64,000 nt of DNA from Stercorarius parasiticus (lineage: Eukaryota; Chordata; Aves; Charadriiformes; Stercorariidae). Made by a program: the position numbers and the translations under genes. Every line of letters begins with the position of its first letter. The stretch's first letter is position 1. The stretch lies in the NCBI GenBank assembly GCA_013396915.1, contig VWZL01004619.1, forward strand, positions 314 to 64,313. Reading direction: 5' to 3'. The notes under the pieces are model-generated. The model was not told the origin of the DNA. It saw nothing but the letters and a program-made list of their open reading frames with translations, and made no database searches. Below are positions 38,426 through 51,499 of the stretch, piece after piece.

Positions 38426-38452
38426 AAATATATAAATATATAAATATATAAA
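38426..38452. repeat. (TAAATATA)n short tandem repeat
   Basis: Three copies of an 8-bp AT unit follow a TTTTAAATA lead-in. Confidence 0.85.
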
Positions 38453-41400
38453 CCCTTGAGCTCCATCAAGAATTTTGAGAAGAAATGCAAATATTAATCT
38501 TGAAATGTAGTTCTGGTATGTATTGTTAACTGCCAGTTCCCCGTTAGCTTGTAACCTTAAATTCTGATTATCACTTTTTTTCTAAACATTGTTGCTTAAG
38601 TACTACATAAATGTGCGTGTCTTGAAAGACAAAGGGTAAAGAGATTTAAATATAATTACTGGAACTGTTAGTATGTTGGAAAAAGTAAAATGGTTAATCT
38701 AATAAATTACAAGCTCTGCCCACAAACTGTATACTTAAGAGTACCGCCCCTGCAATAACAATGCCACTGTGATAAAACTAATGTTGGGGACAATGGAAAT
38801 AAATACTGTACTGAATGTTGAGTTAATTAAAAATAAAACAACCAACCAAACAAAAAATCTTACACAAGCAAATCTATAAGCTTTTGAGTTCACAGGCTAG
38901 TAAAATGAATGTTGTCAAAGAAGGTAGTTCTCACTTCTGTGACTCTGACAGCACATGAACATGTAACTTTAACAAAAACGCATATTAAAGAACCGGGGGA
39001 TTTTTATTTAAAAATATCTATCATGTTAAGTATCACCATAGCTAATGATAATGGTTTATTCTGACTTTCTGCATACACATTTTGGAGCAAGATTCTTCAG
39101 CTCAAGTCACTGCCATTATTTGGTTTTTATATCAGTTGTCAATGGGTTCCCCTTTGGGCCGCTCCGAGTGATCCTTTGTTGTCTGGCTGATAGCCAATTT
39201 TCCCATGCCTTTTTTTTCCCACGCTTTAGATCCACTTGTTTTAATTATGGTTTCAAGGTTTTGCAGTATTTCAAACTCTGTGTATGAAAACGAAACCTTC
39301 AGTAATTTAAGATAGGCTTTGTTTCTCCTGTAAACAATGAGTAATACTAGTTGCTGTATATTATTCTATCTGGTCTTTCTCATGGATAAGACATTGCTAA
39401 GAAAGGACTATGTGCCCCTAGGTTATTTTAATTACTGAGTACAAGGTAACTTGTTAAATTGTATACTAAAACTATTTCTTTTTCCCACAGCTGTTCTTTA
39501 ATTCTTCCAAAAGTCCATGCAGAATCTCATTTTATTGAATTGTCAGTTTTTTACAAGCCTCTAATCTTTTAATAATCATTTTCAATGTTAACTCCTAGCT
39601 TCCTTATTCATCATTTTGTCTCTTAGCATTCGATATCTGAATTATGTAGATATCATCCTTTTAATCTGAATAAATATCTGAACAGGACATCTTAATATTA
39701 TTGCTATTTCCTTATCTCCATTCTGTAAATTCTGGTAGATTTCCTAGGAGGGATGCTCTTTCTCTTCCCTTTGACATTCGTCTATTCTGTTCACACTTAC
39801 ATGCTTTTTCTTTTTTCTTTTATACTTCATATTTTTGATGATTTTCATTTTCACTTTAATCTCAAGAGGACAGACGTGTTGAGGCAGACGCTGTAGCTAT
39901 AGTACTTCTTAAAGCTTTAATGTATCATTTCTCAAACGGAGGTTCACAAAAGCAAGAAAAAGGGGAAATAAAATTAGATAGCACAAGTCAGCAGCCATTC
40001 AGTGCTATATGAGTCAGCAACCACTTTAAAGCGGGAAATTAAGAGCAGAACGTTTGGCAGAAAATGGTTACATAAGCAGACTACCATTAATTGTTGGCAG
40101 CCATGCAGTTTCACCAGTAAAGCACAGTGAGCATAAACACCTGCATTTAGTAATTACAGTTTATTCTCACTTCAGAACCTTAGAAGGAAATCCATAGTAT
40201 TCCTCCATAAAATGTAAGCTGCTACTGCCAGCTAAGTGTCACATGGTAGATGAGGATGAGAGTGTCAACATTTAAAAAAAAAACCAAAACAACAACCTAT
40301 GACTTACAGGTAGCTTTGCAATTAATGCCAAGTTCATCAGATTACTACAGTGTTAGAAGAAATGTTATAGAAATGTGTTAGATTTAACTAGCATCCAAAG
40401 ACAGAAGCATATTTACCCCCTACTTCATGCAAGAAATAAGTTTTCTGCAAGTGAAGATGGTATTTGTACAGAATTCAGATGAAGACTGACAGTCACGATC
40501 TACCTCAAGATGGCAATAAAACATTTTGTTGTCCCTAGTCTTTGTGAGTCAAGAGGTTCAGCTGGAACTGGGTTTGGAAGAAAGAGTCAGGATCCACTGA
40601 TCCCATTCACAACATGCTTGTATGTCAACCAGACTTCACTTACTATTTAGATCAAGACCATGGAGACCTAACTCCTTGTTAGAACAGACCTTCAGGTAGA
40701 CTCTTCTGTATTCTTGACCTGCAGGCCCAGACGAACCACCAAAGGGATAACAGCTGCTGCTAAATCAATTTCACCTGAGTCACTCTTTGGTTTGATGCTT
40801 GCTTCAGCCCTCTGAAACTTAATCTGACCATTTTTTCTTATTCTTTTCCAAATATTTCTTCCTTTCTTGAAATAATGGATATGCTGCTGAAGAAAATACA
40901 GGAATTGGGGAAGAGATGGAAACTTATATATAGCCAGTGAGCTAACTTGACTTCTTGTTGCTTCTGGAGTGGATTTCTGATAGAGCAGTTTATTTAAACT
41001 GAACCATAACAATGAATGAAAAGATATGTTATTTTAAGGAATACTGAATTCCTATAATATGGAAAAAGATACCAGCAGGATAGCAAAGAACAGGAGACTT
41101 AAGAGAGAAAGAGAAATTATAAAGATTGACACCTACATTTTTTTTTCTTTCTTTCCAATTGAAACAAAGAAACAATGAGTGATTATCTTAGGACACTGTC
41201 CTTTTTAGATAAACAGCCAACAGATATATAGACACGAAACTGTTCCATGCTCTCAGAGGAAGAAAAACACAGGTCAGCTGCAGCAGAAGGAAAACAATTA
41301 ATTTCAGTTATGATAACCAAAGGCAAATACATAAGTTAAATAAAAACCCAATCTTTTAATGTATGCTACAGATGAGTTTGTTCTCCTTTCCACATTTGCC

Positions 41401-43510
41401 AATAAGAGGATCCACTGAAATTTCTCCCTTTTAAAATATTCCATTATTTTGTTTCCCTGGCTTGTATTAACCCATTAGGAGGATAAAATTCTAAGTAAAT
41501 AGCCTACATGTAGGCCTTGTTTATTCCTTTATTGGTATACAGATTTCCTAAGCCTTGGCTTTGTCATCACTATTGCATCTCAGACTACCAAAACTATAAA
41601 AGTAGATGCCAGATATTATAAACCAAAATGGTCCAAGCAGCCTTTATTCCTTCTGTTTATTGAATATTTATTATATTAATCTTTCCTGTCATTATTATAA
41701 TGTGTGCCCACGAACATGTTTCTAACATACATAAATCACATTTTATGTAAACTGTTTTATTCTATAGCTCCTTATTTGCAGCAATATTATCTGAATAGGT
41801 GCTCGGGTGGGGTTCAGTCATACTTTTCAATATTTCAGAATCCCAATAGCTAAACATCATCTGTAACCATTGACTTTGTTCAAATTATATATATTGCCCA
41901 CTTGTGATACCCTCAAGTAACCTTTCAGAATCCCATTTGTTTCTATCTTGTTTGTAAGATGTGAATGATTATGCTACTTACTGAACATTTTATGTGAGGG
42001 AAAAAAATTCTAATCAGTCTTTTTTTAAAATAATCATATGGATAGCTTATTACATTGGTTTAGAATTGTGTTTTTTTGCCTTTCCTACTGAGATTCTTAG
42101 GGGCTTTCCTTTAAAGATACCTCCATGTTTCTAAAGCAATAATAAACATCATGAGGAAGTAGATACCTGGTTTAACATCAGGGACTCCAAGTCTCTCAGT
42201 GGTTTCCTGAATTGGTTCACAGTCCTGCTAATATTGTATCAGTGCATTTCATATTAGGATTTTTTTGTTTGTTTTCTGGTCAAGGTCATAGACATCACAA
42301 AGACAGACATACAAAACACTGGGGGATCACAAAATGAAACCTTTTCTCATAGAATTTATGGCAAAAACTAACAAATTACACTACAATTGAATTGTTCCAA
42401 TCACACTACTCCTTGATCATATAGAGAAGGGCAATAGAGACAGTTTTTCATATTAAGAGCTATAACTTCTGTTACAAAACGCACACTGTGTTCACAATTT
42501 TAGAATATAGGAACAAATGGACCCTCATAATATATAATCCAGACTTGATTGAGAGGCTATAGCTGTGTTTGCTGTTAAAAAGCATTTAATAAGGATAAGG
42601 ATATATGTTCTAGTTTACAGTTTTATCTACTAATATTTCATTAAAGTCTTGTGTTTGCTTATCCTGTGATATCTAAGTATCACATATCTGAAAGTCACTG
42701 CACGACTGAAATGTATTAATATGAATGGCGCTATTATTAAAAATTAAAGACAAAATGTGAAATTCTGGGCCCTGTTAAAATCCATGTCAGCTTCACCATT
42801 GACTTTAACAGACCCAGGAGTTTACTCTAGATATAAAAGATGTATGGATCTCTGCCTTGCGATACCTGCCTTGTTTATAGGAGTCAGAGAATAGCTACGT
42901 TGTAGCTTTTTCCCCATGGAATTTTGTGCCCAGAGTCAGTAAATGAATTTTTCATTGTTTTGCTGTAACTTTTCTTTTAAGTCATGTGATAGGAGTAAAA
43001 AACTACCAAATAACATTCCTGTGTTTTTTCTCTCCTTTCTAGTTATTAGTAGCAAGTAACATTAGTAAAACTGAGTCATGGCACATTTATGTCAAAATAA
43101 ACCCAAAACTGAGGAGAATTTAGTAAGATCGTTAAATGCTTTTCCAGATCAGACACCACTGGAAAACCTCAGCAGTTATCAAGGAAGTACTACACACCAT
43201 GGAAATTCATCAGCAATACTTTAGCTGAAAACACTATGCAAGATGTACAATTGCAATGCACGTTAGGACTGCTTGTTCTGAACCATTGCTTATCTACCCC
43301 TACAGAACAGAGAATGACTCATTCTCAAAATAAAAATCCAAATTATTTTACAGTTTATGTTTTTGACCCAGGTCTCCTCTGTTAATAGTACATGACAAAG
43401 CACAACTTTTTCAGATTCCCGGAGAAGGATCTCATTGCTCGAACGGTGCAGAGACAACAGGCAGGATAGGCATATAGTGTCAACTTAATCAAATTGCCTT
43501 GTCTTTGTTC

Positions 43511-44658
43511 ACAGAATCATAGAAGGTTACGAGTTGGAAGGGACCTCTGGAGATCATCTAGTCCAACCCCCCTGCCAGACCAGGGTCACCTGGAGCAGGT
43601 TGCACAGGAACGCGTCCAGGCAGGTTTTGAATGTCTCCAAAGACGAAGACTCCACCACCTCTCTGGGCAGCCTGTGCCAGTGCTCTGCCACCCTCAAAGG
43701 AAAGAAGTTCCTCCTCATGTTTAGGTGGAACTTCCTGTGTTCAAGTTTGTGACCATTACCTCTTGTCCTGTCTCTGGGCGCCACTGAAAAGAGTCTGGCC
43801 CCATCCTCCTGACACCCACCCTTTAAGTATTTATAAGCGTTGATAAGATCCCCCCTCAGTCGTCCTTTTTCCAGACTGAAGAGAACCAAATCCCTCAGCC
43901 TTTCTTCACAAGAGATGAGCTCCAGATCCCTAATCATCTTGGTAGCCCTTTGCTGCACCCTCTCCAGCAGTTCCCTGTCCTTCTTGAACTGGGGAGCCCA
44001 GAACTGGACACAGTACTCCAGGTGCAGCCTCACCAGCGGGAGGATGTAGAAGGGGAGGATGACCTCCCTCAACCTGCTGGCCACACTCTTCTTGATGCAC
44101 CCCAGGATGCCGTTGGCCTTCTTGGCCACAAGGGCACATGGCTGGCTCATGGTCATCCTGTTGTCCACCAGGACTCCCAGGTCTCTTTCCACTGAGCTGC
44201 TCTCCAGCAGGTCAGCCCCTAACCTGTACTGGTGCATGGGGTTATTCCTCCCCAGGTGCAGCACCCTACACTTGGCCTTATTGAACTTCATCAGGTTTCT
44301 CTCCGCCCAACTCTCCAGCCTGTCCAGGTCTCTCTGTACGGTGGCACAGTCTTCTGGTGTGTCAGCCACCTCTCCCAGCTTTGTGTCATCGGCAAACTTG
44401 CTGAGGGTACACTCTATTCCTTCATCCAGGTCATCGATGAATATATTGAAGAGGACTGGACCCAGTACTGACCCCTGGGGACCACCACTTGTCACAGACC
44501 TCCAACTAGACTCTGTGCCCCTAATCACGACCCTCTGAGCTCTATATTTCAGCAGGTTTTCAATCCACCCCACTGTCCATTCATCTAACCCACACTTCCT
44601 AAGCTTCCCTATGAGGATGCTGTGGGAGACCGTGTCAAAAGCCTTGCTGTAGTCAAGA
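43511..44658 (-). mobile_element. Young CR1 LINE, 5'-truncated, with open RT frame
   Basis: This is a CR1 non-LTR retrotransposon in minus orientation. Its 3' end is at 43511 (plus strand ACAGAATCATAGAAGG), and the 'GGTTGGACTAGATGATCTCC' segment lies just inside. Homology runs to about 44658, where the RT motif A segment [11 protein letters not shown] begins. The 5' half of the element (ORF1, endonuclease and N-terminal RT) is missing, as is usual for LINE insertions. It is nearly identical to 50783-51514. CR1 normally leaves no reliable target duplication and none was sought. Confidence 0.96.
43554..44573 (-). pseudogene. CR1 ORF2 C-terminal reverse transcriptase fragment (open frame)
   Basis: A 339-codon open frame encodes the C-terminal portion of the CR1 ORF2 protein, the enzyme that copies LINE RNA into DNA at the nicked target. 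Visible motifs, by residue in this frame, are [17 protein letters not shown] at about 27-43 and the catalytic FADD at about 60-63. Further on are the conserved RT thumb/C-terminal segments ([16 protein letters not shown] and [15 protein letters not shown] near 300). The frame stays open upstream to about 44658, adding motif A (DYSKAFDTV). The residue at 44573 is a GTG valine codon, not a real start, because the true start lies in the missing 5' part. Absence of stops over about 370 codons shows the insertion is recent. It lacks the endonuclease and cannot move on its own. Confidence 0.92.
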
Positions 44659-47600
44659 CCTAAGTTGAACTAAGTCAGATTCTTAACATTACTTAAAGTA
44701 ATTTATAGTAGTTTAATAGCTGTAAGTCAATCTATTCAAGACACATTTTCTGTCTTCTCATGAAAAAAAAACCCACTTGGATTAATTCTGGTCATTTCAT
44801 TTTACATTATAGTTCAGCCATGGCTAGCTTTAATTAGAAATGTCATACATACAATATACAATACCAGATACATTTTAATTCTCAGAATTAAAATTCTGAA
44901 CTGGATCTACCTTTTGTTACTTTTACTAGAGTGGAAAATGGGAAACGTTTATCTCAAAAACATAGTTTCCTCTGCTGTTTTTCCCTTAGCTTTGCTAAAC
45001 ACTAGCAAGACATCGCTATAATTGTAATACAAACACCAAACACTTCTAAAACAAAGGAGGGATGAATTCTGCTCTGAGTTCCATGACATTTCAGTAGGGC
45101 TACAAATGGTGGAAATCTTAGAGAAATTGGTTATGTATCATATACTTAAAATGAGAGAGTTCAAGGTGGAAAATTTCCCTATCTGCTTTTGTGTGTCTAG
45201 TTATTTCAGTGCTCCTTACACCAAGCTTATGTTTTTAAACAGACCAAGCTCACTGAAGACTAGGAGTTTTGCCTGCATGAATACCTAAAGGTCAGGCCCC
45301 TGTGGTGTGCTGTATGACACTTGTAACTGCTGGGACCACTCTTCTAAAGAGCTATGAAAATATAAACCAATAATTTAAAGTCACCTGAGACTTTAATCCC
45401 TAAAAAATAAAACCAATTAAAAAAAAAAGTCCTATATTTAAAAGTTCAGATTCATTAGGCTAATCTATGTGATACCTCTTTAAACTCACATTATTTGCTC
45501 CTCTGGAGCTTTTACAGTTTTATAAATCCATACTAAGGTATGCTTTGACCCACCAGACAGTAAGAGCTTTGAACCTATTGCAATCTATTCCACCAAGGAG
45601 TATCAAGAGGCTCTTAAAGCTCTTGGTTATGTCTTCTGAGAATACACACAATAGCAAAGAGTTTGGAATTTTTATGACATTTTTACTGAAAAACAGTGCA
45701 GGTTTATTTGCAATACTCTTATAAATGAAATAAGTTAACTTTATGAGGCTTTACCTCTCAAAAACATATATAAGTGTTTACCCACAGTGCAAAGCACAGA
45801 CCCTGCAGCTTAGCTCCATCCAGGTATGCCAACAATTTCCAGCTGAAAAATTCTGTTGGAAGAATGGAATCAGGTGGCAGTGCAGAGCTCATGCTCTACA
45901 GTGCTCCCTTTTCCACTTATTTTTCTGTGGAATATAACTCCATTAGCATTGTGATTTCTGTTTTCTAACTTGCTGGATCCTTCCTTCCTTGTCAAAGTTC
46001 AAGATTTAACAGAAAGAAAAAAAAAAACAAACAAAAAACAGGAGAAGTAAAAGATAATCTCCACTCTGTCTTACTGCAATTTCATGCAGCTGTTCTGGTA
46101 TATTTGCATAATATCCTTTTTAACATAGAAATTTGCAAAAATACCTATTTCTTTTCACTATAGAAATGTACAAGTGTGCAGAAGTACAACTGCACACAAC
46201 TGGAATACCTGGATCTGACCCGTGTTAACTACTCCTTACAGAAAATTAATTTCATTATGACCGCTATGGGTAATGTATTTTTGGCATCCTGAACATAAAC
46301 AATTTTATCTGGTCGTTCAGAAGGAGAAAAATATATTGTCAATTATAGTTCTATTTTATTTGTAAGTTTAAACTTTAATACATATTTTCCTACTTTGTAT
46401 TCCTAAGAAGATACAACTGAATCTTCTAGATATCAATTAATGTTGAAGAAGCACCATTTTCACTATTAAACTGTTGCTATTACCCTGCTATGACCCCATT
46501 TTTATTCATCCAGTTAGAGGTACAATATCAGAATGAGAAAGGGTCACTACGTAAATCTTTTCTTAAGAGATCCATTTCTGAAATCAGAAAGCCTATTCCA
46601 AGCTTGCTTTCTTCTATGAGACTGTCTCTGCTTCTGATTCATAAAATTTAAAGATGAAAAGGGAGGGTAGTTAATACAATGCATCAAAATTATTTTCAAT
46701 ATTGCATAATAGCCAAACACAATAGGTAGTAGTTGATTGCATTTCATAATTGTTCTGCTGTATAGAATATTCAAAGTCCTTTATTTCAAGGTATGACCTA
46801 ATTGTGCTTGCTGTTACCTAAAAAATATTTTACTTTTCTATACTTTGATCTACAACCCCTGGAAATTTTTAGTATTTTTTCTTCAACAAAATAAGGTAAA
46901 TAGCACATAACATCATTATTTCTGTGACAAAATCAAGGCTTTTCTACCAGGTATCATCTTTTTAACTCTAGATATTAAAACATATTTTATGCAGTAGGTA
47001 TGTGATGAGCTTCAAATACAACATTTCCCTATAAAGTAACTGAATTGGTGAACCATTGGATTGGGATTCAACAGACAGAAGAGTACTGTCTGTTCTGTTA
47101 CTAGATTGTTAACAAGTCTCGTCTTTCTTTCTTTCTACTTATTTCTCATTGTTCTTTCTTCCTCTTCCTCTTTCTCTCATTCTTGTAATTCATATCTATG
47201 GATGGAAAATGACATTTAAACATTAGGAATTATTATTCTCAATGGCATTACTATAACCTGTCGTAACTGCCATAAAACATGCTGTTATTTTTCATTTGAC
47301 AAACTTTTCCATATAAAACAGTAATGTTTTCCAAAAGTAGATAGAAGTTATGTGTACTATTCAGTATATCCTACTATAAGAATTTAAATGCCTTGATTCA
47401 TACATCCTCTGTGAAATGGTTAAAAAAAAAAAAATTTCACAAAAATATGTATTTTGACATTTTATTGTCCTTAATAGCCTCCTTTCCTTAATATTTATTT
47501 GTAAAAAAATAGACCAGCAGTGATTGTTATGTTATATAGCAAATACCTTTGCTCCCCCTTCGTCACTGGCCGATAAATGTTAAAAACAACTATCCAATTT

Positions 47601-49514
47601 TGACTGTGAATAGCCACTGGTTGTTATAATACCTTTCTCCTCCAGATTAAAAAAAAAAAAAAAACAACCACCAAACAACTTTACCATTCTCAGTTTATTC
47701 TACATCAAAGTTCTTAAGCCTGTAATCAAGTCAGCAGTCAATATTCTTTTTGATGTATACACTGAATATATTTAACATAGTCAATATATTTAAATCTGTT
47801 GCTTTAAAATACGTTTAGAAGACAGTTATGTATGTTTGTTTTATATTATCTCCAATTTTTATAAAGTTCCTTTTTTTTCAACAGGAAAACTAGAATTGGA
47901 TTCAGTGACCAGTTCTAGTCTTACCACCTTTGCATATTGAGGTAAACTCATCTCCTCAGCTTGTTTGTTCCATTGAAAGTATTAAAAGAATCAAAGAACT
48001 AATACGTGGTAAAATGAAGTAGCTGCATAAGGAGATAAATGTTAGCTTTATATTAAATTATAGTTCTTCAGGGATAACTTACAGTGATTTGACTAAGTTA
48101 ATGAAGCCTGTGAGAGAAGAATGAGAGAATCTCAATTCACAGACTTAATGTTTTACCAGTGGTAGGAATAGAGTAAACTTTCTGATTGCCATCTTTAATC
48201 CATGGCAGTTCTACAGTATCTATTGGACTTGAATCTCTTCAGAGAATGAACTGTCTTATTCAAGGTCTAAATCGAGATATTTGTATATCTGTAGTACTAT
48301 GTCAAGACTTAAAATCACACAAGTGCAGGTTCTTTTCAGTGACAGTCTGTTAAAATTAGATTTCATATGAAGAATATCAGAATTAAATGACTGAATTTCA
48401 TACATACATGATTCTGAATAGGGAAGATGACATTTTCAATCACTATTTTAATGGCATTGTTAGTAAAGTGGTTTCATTATAAGGGGCTACAGGTTTTAAA
48501 ATGTGACTGGAACTTATTAGGAAACATGTCATAAGCACTCAGTGAGGACGGCACAGCAACTGAGTTTATCAATGTAGGCATAAACTACGTAATTTAGTCA
48601 AGGTGTTTATATAGAATGCCCAGTATCTCCAAAACATTGCAGGTGCTCTTCTCTGATGCCTCTAGGTTACATCTCATATGTTTGATTACAGATTTAATAT
48701 TATGAGTTTTGCTTGTGAACAAGGAAATATAAAGAAACTCCATTTGAAAGAGTGTTTACTATGTAGAATTGAATGCACATTCGCTATTTTGTGAACAGAC
48801 TACATTATCTAACTGGAATACCAATGTAATGGTTTTTTCTCAAGATTATAATTTCCGTTCCACAAATATTATGTCTGAATGCAAAACCATTAATTGAACA
48901 TGGGCGTGAAAGTACATTTAAAAATACAGAAAACAGAGCTTAGCTTCTCCATGCACTCTTATTCCAAAATAGAAAGGATTTGGTTTATTTTCATTCCTCA
49001 TAGATTTTTTTGAAATTTTCTTTTGTATCCATAACATAAGCCAACAGGTTTTAGTTCTATATTTTTCTCTCTATATTATTGTTAGAAGGCTAGGAGAGGA
49101 CATAAAAATAGCAGGGATTGCTTTTTTATATAGGGTATAGTAATTCAAAATATACATTTTAAACCCATGTCCTTTAGAATTAAAAAGTACTCAGCAACTA
49201 AACAATGGCAATTAAAATGAAGGAAATGTGACTGTCACTCATGCAGCGTCATATTTGTCAATTACATCATCACATATTTCTTTTCCTCTCAAATGTTTCT
49301 TATCAAACTCATTGCAGTAGATACAAATTGCTGTAGTAAAACTGTATCATATTGCACACAGGCAGGGACATACTGCATCTGTGAAAAAGGCAGATGTGAT
49401 GCCAGAGTATATAGGTGTTAGTTCTTTATATATACAAAAACATACCTTTTTTCAAGGAACTACTGAGTCTTTGTGTAGAATATTCGTTTGAGTTTAATCC
49501 ACCTATTGTCAAGA
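44659..49514. other. AT-rich non-coding stretch
   Basis: No gene was seen. There is an 8-bp-arm hairpin at 46174-46197 and A-runs near 46018-46031, 47422-47434 and 47648-47663. Confidence 0.6.
46174..46197. repeat. 8-bp inverted repeat with 8-nt loop
   Basis: GTGTGCAG, loop AAGTACAA, CTGCACAC. A small hairpin of a size expected by chance. Confidence 0.8.
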
Positions 49515-49850
49515 TAGATAAATGTGAGACAGAAGAGGCACAGAGAATGATTAGGGGAATGTGGAATCTTTTTACGAGAAATGATTGAAAATGCCTGACT
49601 TGTTTAGGCTAGCACACTGCAATCTGGTGAAGGATATGATTTGCTCTATAAATATATGAGAGAAGAGTTGAATATAGGACAAAGGAAAATTGTTCCGGGA
49701 TTGACAGACATTTTAGGTACAAAAGCAAATCAGTGTAAAATTATGCTCAGTACAGGACTCAGAAGTGTTAGACTTCATAGTTTTCTCTTTTAGGGAGAGG
49801 GCTTGATAAATTAAGTGGTCTCTCTAACCTTACGGCTTTCAGGGTTTTAT
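49515..49850 (+). mobile_element. Probable ancient CR1-like relic
   Basis: On the plus strand 'GAATGATTAGGGGAATGTGG' matches the start of a conserved CR1/L3-type coding segment (KMI-G). It is followed in order by decayed counterparts of the EERLR, 'CTTGTTTAG' (LF), GGTGAAGGATATGAT (GDM) and 'AAATATATGAGAG' (KYL) positions. 'GGAAAATTGTTC' and 'AGGACAAAGG'-like pieces follow, ending near 'GGTCTCTCTAACCTTACGGC'. Order and spacing are right and substitutions are many. No frame is open. The call is visual, so confidence is moderate. Confidence 0.5.
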
Positions 49851-50782
49851 TCAAAAATAAAAAGTTCATGAATAAAATTTTGTTAGTTTTTGAATTCTGT
49901 TACCCTAATTCATGGCCACTGTCTTCTATTCTAAACCACCTTTTACCCCGGTTCCTGCTCATCTTGAGCCATATCCCCTTCTCCTTTGATTTTTGGCCCT
50001 TCTCTACTCTGTGTGTATCAAATGCCCATTTTAGGACCTGGTCCCTCTCTTCTTCCATCCACCCATCAGTGCTTCCTATTGATTCTCCAGTATCCTTCTT
50101 CCCTCTCCTCCTACCATCTTCCAGTTTCCTGCACCTTTCTCTACTGTTTCCTTGCACTACCTGGTCTGTGTCACAGGTCTCTTCACATTCCCACTGTTCA
50201 ACTTGCAGCTTTCTGTATTGCAAAGTTTCTGTTTACGCCTTTTTGTCCCTAATTCCCTTGCCACACATGGGCGAAGGGTCACCACTGAGAACACAAGAGA
50301 CAATGTCTTTCTGCTTTTCCATGTGCCAAGTGCCATAAGAAGAAACAGCAAGAAGAACAAATCTCATCCACATCATTCACCTCTGAAAAGTGTAGTTTTC
50401 ACTTCTTAGAGAAGAATTCTCTAGATTACTCAGCTGCAAAACTTCACAAGACAATGGATGTGTATGAAGTTCTCTTTGTTTCTTTCAGGATTATTTTGGC
50501 ATTTACAGTTTCTGTAGCACTAACACAAACTTTCACTGGTACGAACAAAATGACATGCTTGATCCCAAGGCTGAGCAGTTTTCCAATTTCCCATCATTGC
50601 TTAAAGACTAAAAGTCAACATTCCTTCAGAGAGCAATGCAACTTCCTCCCTGCCCCCTAACATTTTTTAATTACTTCTAAAGCACTTTTTTCTCCCTCAT
50701 CTTGTTCCAGAAATAACCAAATCATTTTAAAGAATTTTTTGTAAAAGTACCCTTGGGCAAGACACCCAAACTTGAAAATAAA
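49851..50782. other. Non-coding stretch with a pyrimidine-rich plus strand
   Basis: Roughly 49895-50240 is rich in C and T on the plus strand (runs of TTCC, CTCC and CTTCT). This keeps a 156-codon plus frame (49868-50338) and a 107-codon minus frame (50223-49900) open at once. Both are explained by composition: stop codons need A in the plus frame, and A is scarce. No protein domain is recognisable. Confidence 0.55.
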
Positions 50783-50824
50783 ATAGAATCATAGAATCAT
50801 AGGGTTGTAAGGGACCTCTGGAGA

Positions 50825-51499
50825 TCATCTAGTCCAACCCCCCTGCCAGACCAGGGTCACCTGGAGCAGGTTGCACAGGAACGCGTCCAGGCAGGTTTTG
50901 AGTGTCTCCAAAGATGAAGACTCCACCACCTCTCTGGGCAGCCTGTGCCAGTGCTCTGCCACCCTCAAAGGAAAGAAGTTCCTCCTCATGTTTAGGTGGA
51001 ACTTCCTGTGTTCAAGTTTGTGACCATTACCTCTTGTCCTGTCTCTGGGCGCCACTGAAAAGAGTCTGGCCCCATCCTCCTGACACCCACCCTTTAAGTA
51101 TTTATAAGCGTTGATAAGATCTCCCCTCAGTCGTCCTTTTTCCAGACTGAAGAGAACCAAATCCCTCAGCCTTTCTTCACAAGAGATGAGCTCCAGATCC
51201 CTAATCATCTTGGTAGCCCTTTGCTGCACCCTCTCCAGCAGTTCCCTGTCCTTCTTGAACTGGGGAGCCCAGAACTGGACACAGTACTCCAGGTGCAGCC
51301 TCACCAGCGGGAGGATGTAGAAGGGGAGGATGACCTCCCTCAACCTGCTGGCCACACTCTTCTTGATGCACCCCAGGATGCCGTTGGCCTTCTTGGCCAC
51401 AAGGGCACATGGCTGGCTNAAGAGGACTGGACCCAGTACTGACCCCTGGGGACCACCACTTGTCACAGACCTCCAACTAGACTCTGTGCCCCTAATCAC
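50825..51499 (-). pseudogene. CR1 ORF2 C-terminal fragment interrupted by an N
   Basis: Frame remains open on both sides of the N. The upstream piece has [13 protein letters not shown] and the downstream piece resumes at [16 protein letters not shown]. The RT palm segment with FADD is missing. One amino-acid change is visible relative to the 43.5-kb copy (L for F in SSSLET(L/F)KTC). Not functional; whether the loss is biological or an assembly artefact cannot be decided here. Confidence 0.9.
51419..51419. other. Single N at a CR1 internal junction
   Basis: The N sits exactly where about 301 bases of the sister CR1 are absent, so it most likely marks a scaffold join or collapsed gap of unknown length. 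Confidence 0.9.

Larger units (their letters stand above)
22986..43510. other. 20-kb AT-rich gene desert segment
   Basis: No coding exon, RNA gene or clear CR1/LTR was recognised. Open frames reach at most 113 codons (37264-37605), without domains and with composition like their surroundings. Contents I can name are an N at 24190, simple repeats at 25600-25640, 28363-28420 and 38426-38452, a hairpin at 29100-29119, and a 9-base N gap at 32716-32724 in a G/A-rich setting. There are also T- or A-runs near 32043-32070, 32741 and 33795-33813. Confidence 0.6.

Noticed and set aside
40692..41012. 106-codon minus-strand frame with fairly protein-like composition
   Set aside because: I recognise no family or motif, and there is no splice or promoter context. 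Frames of this length occur by chance in 64 kb.
44059..44538. 159-codon plus-strand frame
   Set aside because: It is the antisense shadow of the CR1 reverse transcriptase frame.
49868..50338. 156-codon plus-strand frame as a secreted or membrane protein
   Set aside because: It is open because the strand is pyrimidine-rich; it has no domain and an equally open opposing frame.
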